Assembly (NCBI GenBank): GCA_963808455.1
Contig: CAWEHT010000335.1
Coordinates: forward strand, 1-7,002
Reading direction: 5' to 3'
Source of the DNA: CAWEHT01 sp963808455
GTDB lineage: Bacteria; Chloroflexota; Anaerolineae; CG2-30-64-16
DNA length: 7,002 bases
Part shown: one piece after another, positions 4,902-7,002 of the stretch
Position numbering within the stretch: the stretch's first letter is position 1
Layout of the letters: every line of letters starts with the position of its first letter
Program-made: the position numbers and the translations under genes
The notes under the pieces: generated by a model
Seen by the model: only the letters and a program-made list of their open reading frames with translations
Told to the model about the DNA's origin: nothing
Database searches by the model: none

Positions 4902-7002
4902 CTACTGCTGCCCCTGCCGGGCGACCTTCAGGTTGTTCTGCGCCAGCGTAAAGCCAGGCTCGATGGCCAGGGCGTTCTGGCAGGCGGCAATGGCCCGGCC
5001 CCATTGCTTCAGCTGGTTCTCACATGCGCAGATGTCGTTGTAGGCCAGCGCGGAATCGGGCTTGAAGGCCAGGGCCGTCTGCGCAGCCTGCACGCAACCC
5101 TGGTAATTGCTGGCCCGGTAAGCCGATACGCTGGCCGCGATCAGGACGTCGGCCTGCGCCGCTGCGGAGGGCGCCGGTGTCGCAAAGGGATGCGGCGTTG
5201 GGGAGGGCGGCTGCGGGCTGGCGCTGCTCGACGCGGCCGCTTTGCCCTGCCGGGCCGCGGCCAGGTTGTTCTGCGCCAGAGCGAAGGCCGGATCGATGGC
5301 GAGCGCTTGCTGGCACGCCTGGATGGCCCCGTCCCACTGCTTCAGCTGGTTTTCCGACGCGCAGATGTTGTTGTAGGCGAGCGAAGAGCGAGGCACGATC
5401 TGCAAGGCCATGCCGGCGGCTGCGATGCTCCCTGGGTAGTCGCCCGCATTGTAGTAGGCCACGCTCTGATTCAGATACCCCTCGTAGCCCAGGCCGGGAG
5501 CCGGGCTCGGCGTAGCCTGCCGGGCCGGGCCGCTCGCCTGGGGGCTCAGGGCGGGCTTGACGACGAGCCATCCAAGAACGGCGAACACGAACAAGGGCAC
5601 CAGCGCGAGCCAGCGCACCGCGAACCGAGGGCCTCGCGCGGCCGAAAGTTGCGCAGGCTCCCGTCCCGCCGTCCCGGCGGGCACGGGCCCGCTCAGGGCA
5701 CCTGCGCCCCCCGGCGCAGCGCCCGCGGCCGGCCGCACAGGCGCCCCCTCCGGCATCGGCCGCCAGAGGCGAGCCCGCAGCCCCCACAGGAGCGGGGACG
5801 CGGCCAGGAGCAGCAGACGCGAGCAGGGAAAGCCAGGCCGCCAGCTGCCTGAACGGCGTGAGCAGGTAGACGACCCTGACCGCGTGCAGGCCCGGCGGCA
5901 GGCTGAACTGCATCAGGCCCTGCGGGTCGTCGTGGCCGGCCGGCTGCTCGACGCCAGTCCACGAAGACCGTCCAGCCCGGGTAGTAAAACGTGTTCGCCT
6001 GCAGGCGCGCCCCCTGGCCGGCCTGCACCACAAAATTCTGCGCCGCCGGCGAAGTCGTGGCGGACATGATCCGGCCCTGCCCGGCCAGGAAGGTCAAGGG
6101 CTCGCTGACGGGCGCCTGCGGCTCCACTGTGACCCACATCGGCTCCCATTCGTTGGCCGTGGTGTCGTAGAGATGGCGCTGGGTCATAACCGCAGGCGAG
6201 AAGTCGGCGTCTGTGACGGGCAGGAACTTCTCCGGGCTGGCGTAGGGAAGCTCGACCGCCAGGATCGCGAGCATCAGGGCGGCCATCACGCCGTTCGCGA
6301 GGCGCGGGCGGGCGCGGGTCAGCAGGAGGAACGGGAACCCGCACAGGAGCGCCGTGCCGGCGGCGGCCAGGGTGAGGAAGCGCCAGGGAAACTGGAGCAC
6401 CTGGATCAGCGGCAGCCGGTCCCAGATGAGCTGCGAGAGGGTGCTGGAGAAGAAGGCCCCGAGCACGACCATCATCGAGCGCGAAGGAGACGAATAGCCA
6501 TCCCCTCCGGGTCGAGCGCGCGGATGCGGCGCAGGCACAGCAGCGCCGCTGCCAGCAGCGCCAGGTGCACGAAGCCCAGCCCGAAGCTCATGCCGCTCGC
6601 CGGCCCGCGCCACGAATAGCCGAAGCCCCACGGCGAGTAGACGAGCTGCAAGGGCCAGACGAAGTGATTGCGGTAGTCGAGGTAGCCCCCCGCCAGGCGT
6701 TCGAAGTGCAGGAACCCCTTCTCCCGCAACGCGGGCAACCAGAAGAACGCGGCCAGGCCCGCCCCCAGCGCGGCGCACCACAGCCCGCGCAGCAGGACGC
6801 AACGGCTGCGCCCGGCCCACGCCAGCCAGGCGGCGAACAAGAGCAGGGCCGGGAACGCCATCAGCGCAACCAAGTTGCTGCTGAGGAACAGGCCGGCCGC
6901 AGCGAGCGCGCCGCATGCCAGGCACGGCCACCGCCGGCGCTGGGCGAAGCCGTGGAGCCCCCAAAACGCCCACGGGATGAACGCAAAGGCGGCGAAATCG
7001 GT
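4902..7002 (-). CDS. PTPS-related/YfhO-like membrane protein fused to TPRs, partial, four frameshifts
   Basis: The 5' end is beyond the window, and 698 residues are visible if single extra bases at 6495, 6476, 5956 and 5814 are dropped. The frame entering from 7002 gives TDFAAFAFIPWAFWGLHGFA, then membrane helices (LVALMAFPALLLFAAWLAWA; AALGAGLAAFFWLPALREKG), GGYLDYRNHFVWPLQLVYSP and WGFGYSW. Next come FVSFAL-MMVVLGAFFSS, LIWDRLPLIQVLQFPWRFLT and a soluble domain ending YYPGWTVFVD-GVEQPAG and PQGLMQFSLPPGLHAVRVVY. This is the layout of 6-pyruvoyl-tetrahydropterin-synthase-related/YfhO-like membrane proteins, GT-C-like enzymes thought to modify envelope glycans. Two more helices (AAWLSLLAS-LLLLAASPLL; RWLALVPLFVFAVLGWLVV), Pro/Ala linkers and two TPR-like units complete it. 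The ATG at 5756 could start a separate 284-residue TPR protein, but it lacks a clear ribosome binding site and the frame upstream is open and hydrophobic. Confidence 0.78.
4908..5474 (-). repeat. Two homologous 78-residue TPR-like units
   Basis: The units lie at 5241-5474 and 4908-5141, 333 bp apart, joined by a Ser/Pro-rich linker. Each has a helix pair with YYNAGDYPGS or AYRASNYQGC, then SLAYNNICASENQLKQW or SALAYNDICACENQLKQW, a repeated ALAI(D/E)P step and LAQNNL..ARQGK or ARQGQ. The DNA is also clearly related (ttcagctggtt at 5008 and 5341). This is an internal duplication of a TPR module, with binding or scaffold use inferred from the fold. Confidence 0.85.

Noticed and set aside
5004..5852. 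282-residue open frame on the plus strand
   Set aside because: It is exactly antisense to the TPR region and its repeats mirror the TPR duplication; composition is Arg/Gly-rich with no family motif.
1..7002. CRISPR array, tRNA/rRNA gene or transposase
   Set aside because: No regularly spaced repeats with unique spacers, no tRNA-like cloverleaf noticed by eye, and no transposase motifs in any frame.

Overview
The window is GC-rich bacterial chromosome, most likely from an uncultivated member of Chloroflexota. That is an inference from the combination of a TM/zinc-ribbon protein, a HEAT-like protein with an ESGLPGPRGNLEL-type N-terminus, and a PTPS-related (YfhO-like) membrane protein carrying C-terminal TPRs. 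No rRNA or marker gene is present to confirm it. There are no tRNAs, CRISPR arrays, transposases or phage genes.

Layout. (1) 2-2083, plus strand: a 5'-truncated zinc-ribbon membrane protein, a HEAT-repeat-like protein and a 61-aa single-pass membrane protein. (2) 2084-2530: a non-coding stretch ending in a plausible promoter, a hairpin and a strong ribosome binding site. (3) 2531-3346: a toxin-antitoxin graveyard. An intact AbrB-type antitoxin is followed by the first 45 codons of a VapC/PIN toxin on the plus strand. Facing it on the minus strand is an antitoxin followed by the first half of a MazF-type toxin. The two toxins have both lost their C-termini where they meet. (4) 3524-4287, minus: a polyprenol-phosphate mannose synthase (GT2). 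(5) 4288-4901: a 614-bp intergenic region with an 88-nt composite palindrome and several short repeats. (6) 4902-7002, minus, running off the window end: a multi-pass PTPS-related/YfhO-like membrane protein whose C-terminus reads into two TPR-like units.

The dominant oddity is that nearly every long gene is broken by single-base indels: nine apparent 1-base insertions and one 1-base deletion. When they are corrected, each gene becomes full length with family-like sequence and no internal stop codons. The uniform pattern argues for sequencing or assembly error, not decay. I therefore annotate repaired genes spanning the indels. The exceptions are the truncated toxins, which cannot be fixed by a single base.

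Functional link: the mannose-phosphate-lipid synthase and the large membrane protein are on the same strand and would suit envelope glycan assembly, with Dpm1-type enzymes supplying lipid-linked mannose to GT-C-like membrane enzymes. The 614-bp gap means a shared transcript is uncertain. The toxin-antitoxin segment separates this envelope block from the unrelated zinc-ribbon/HEAT block.
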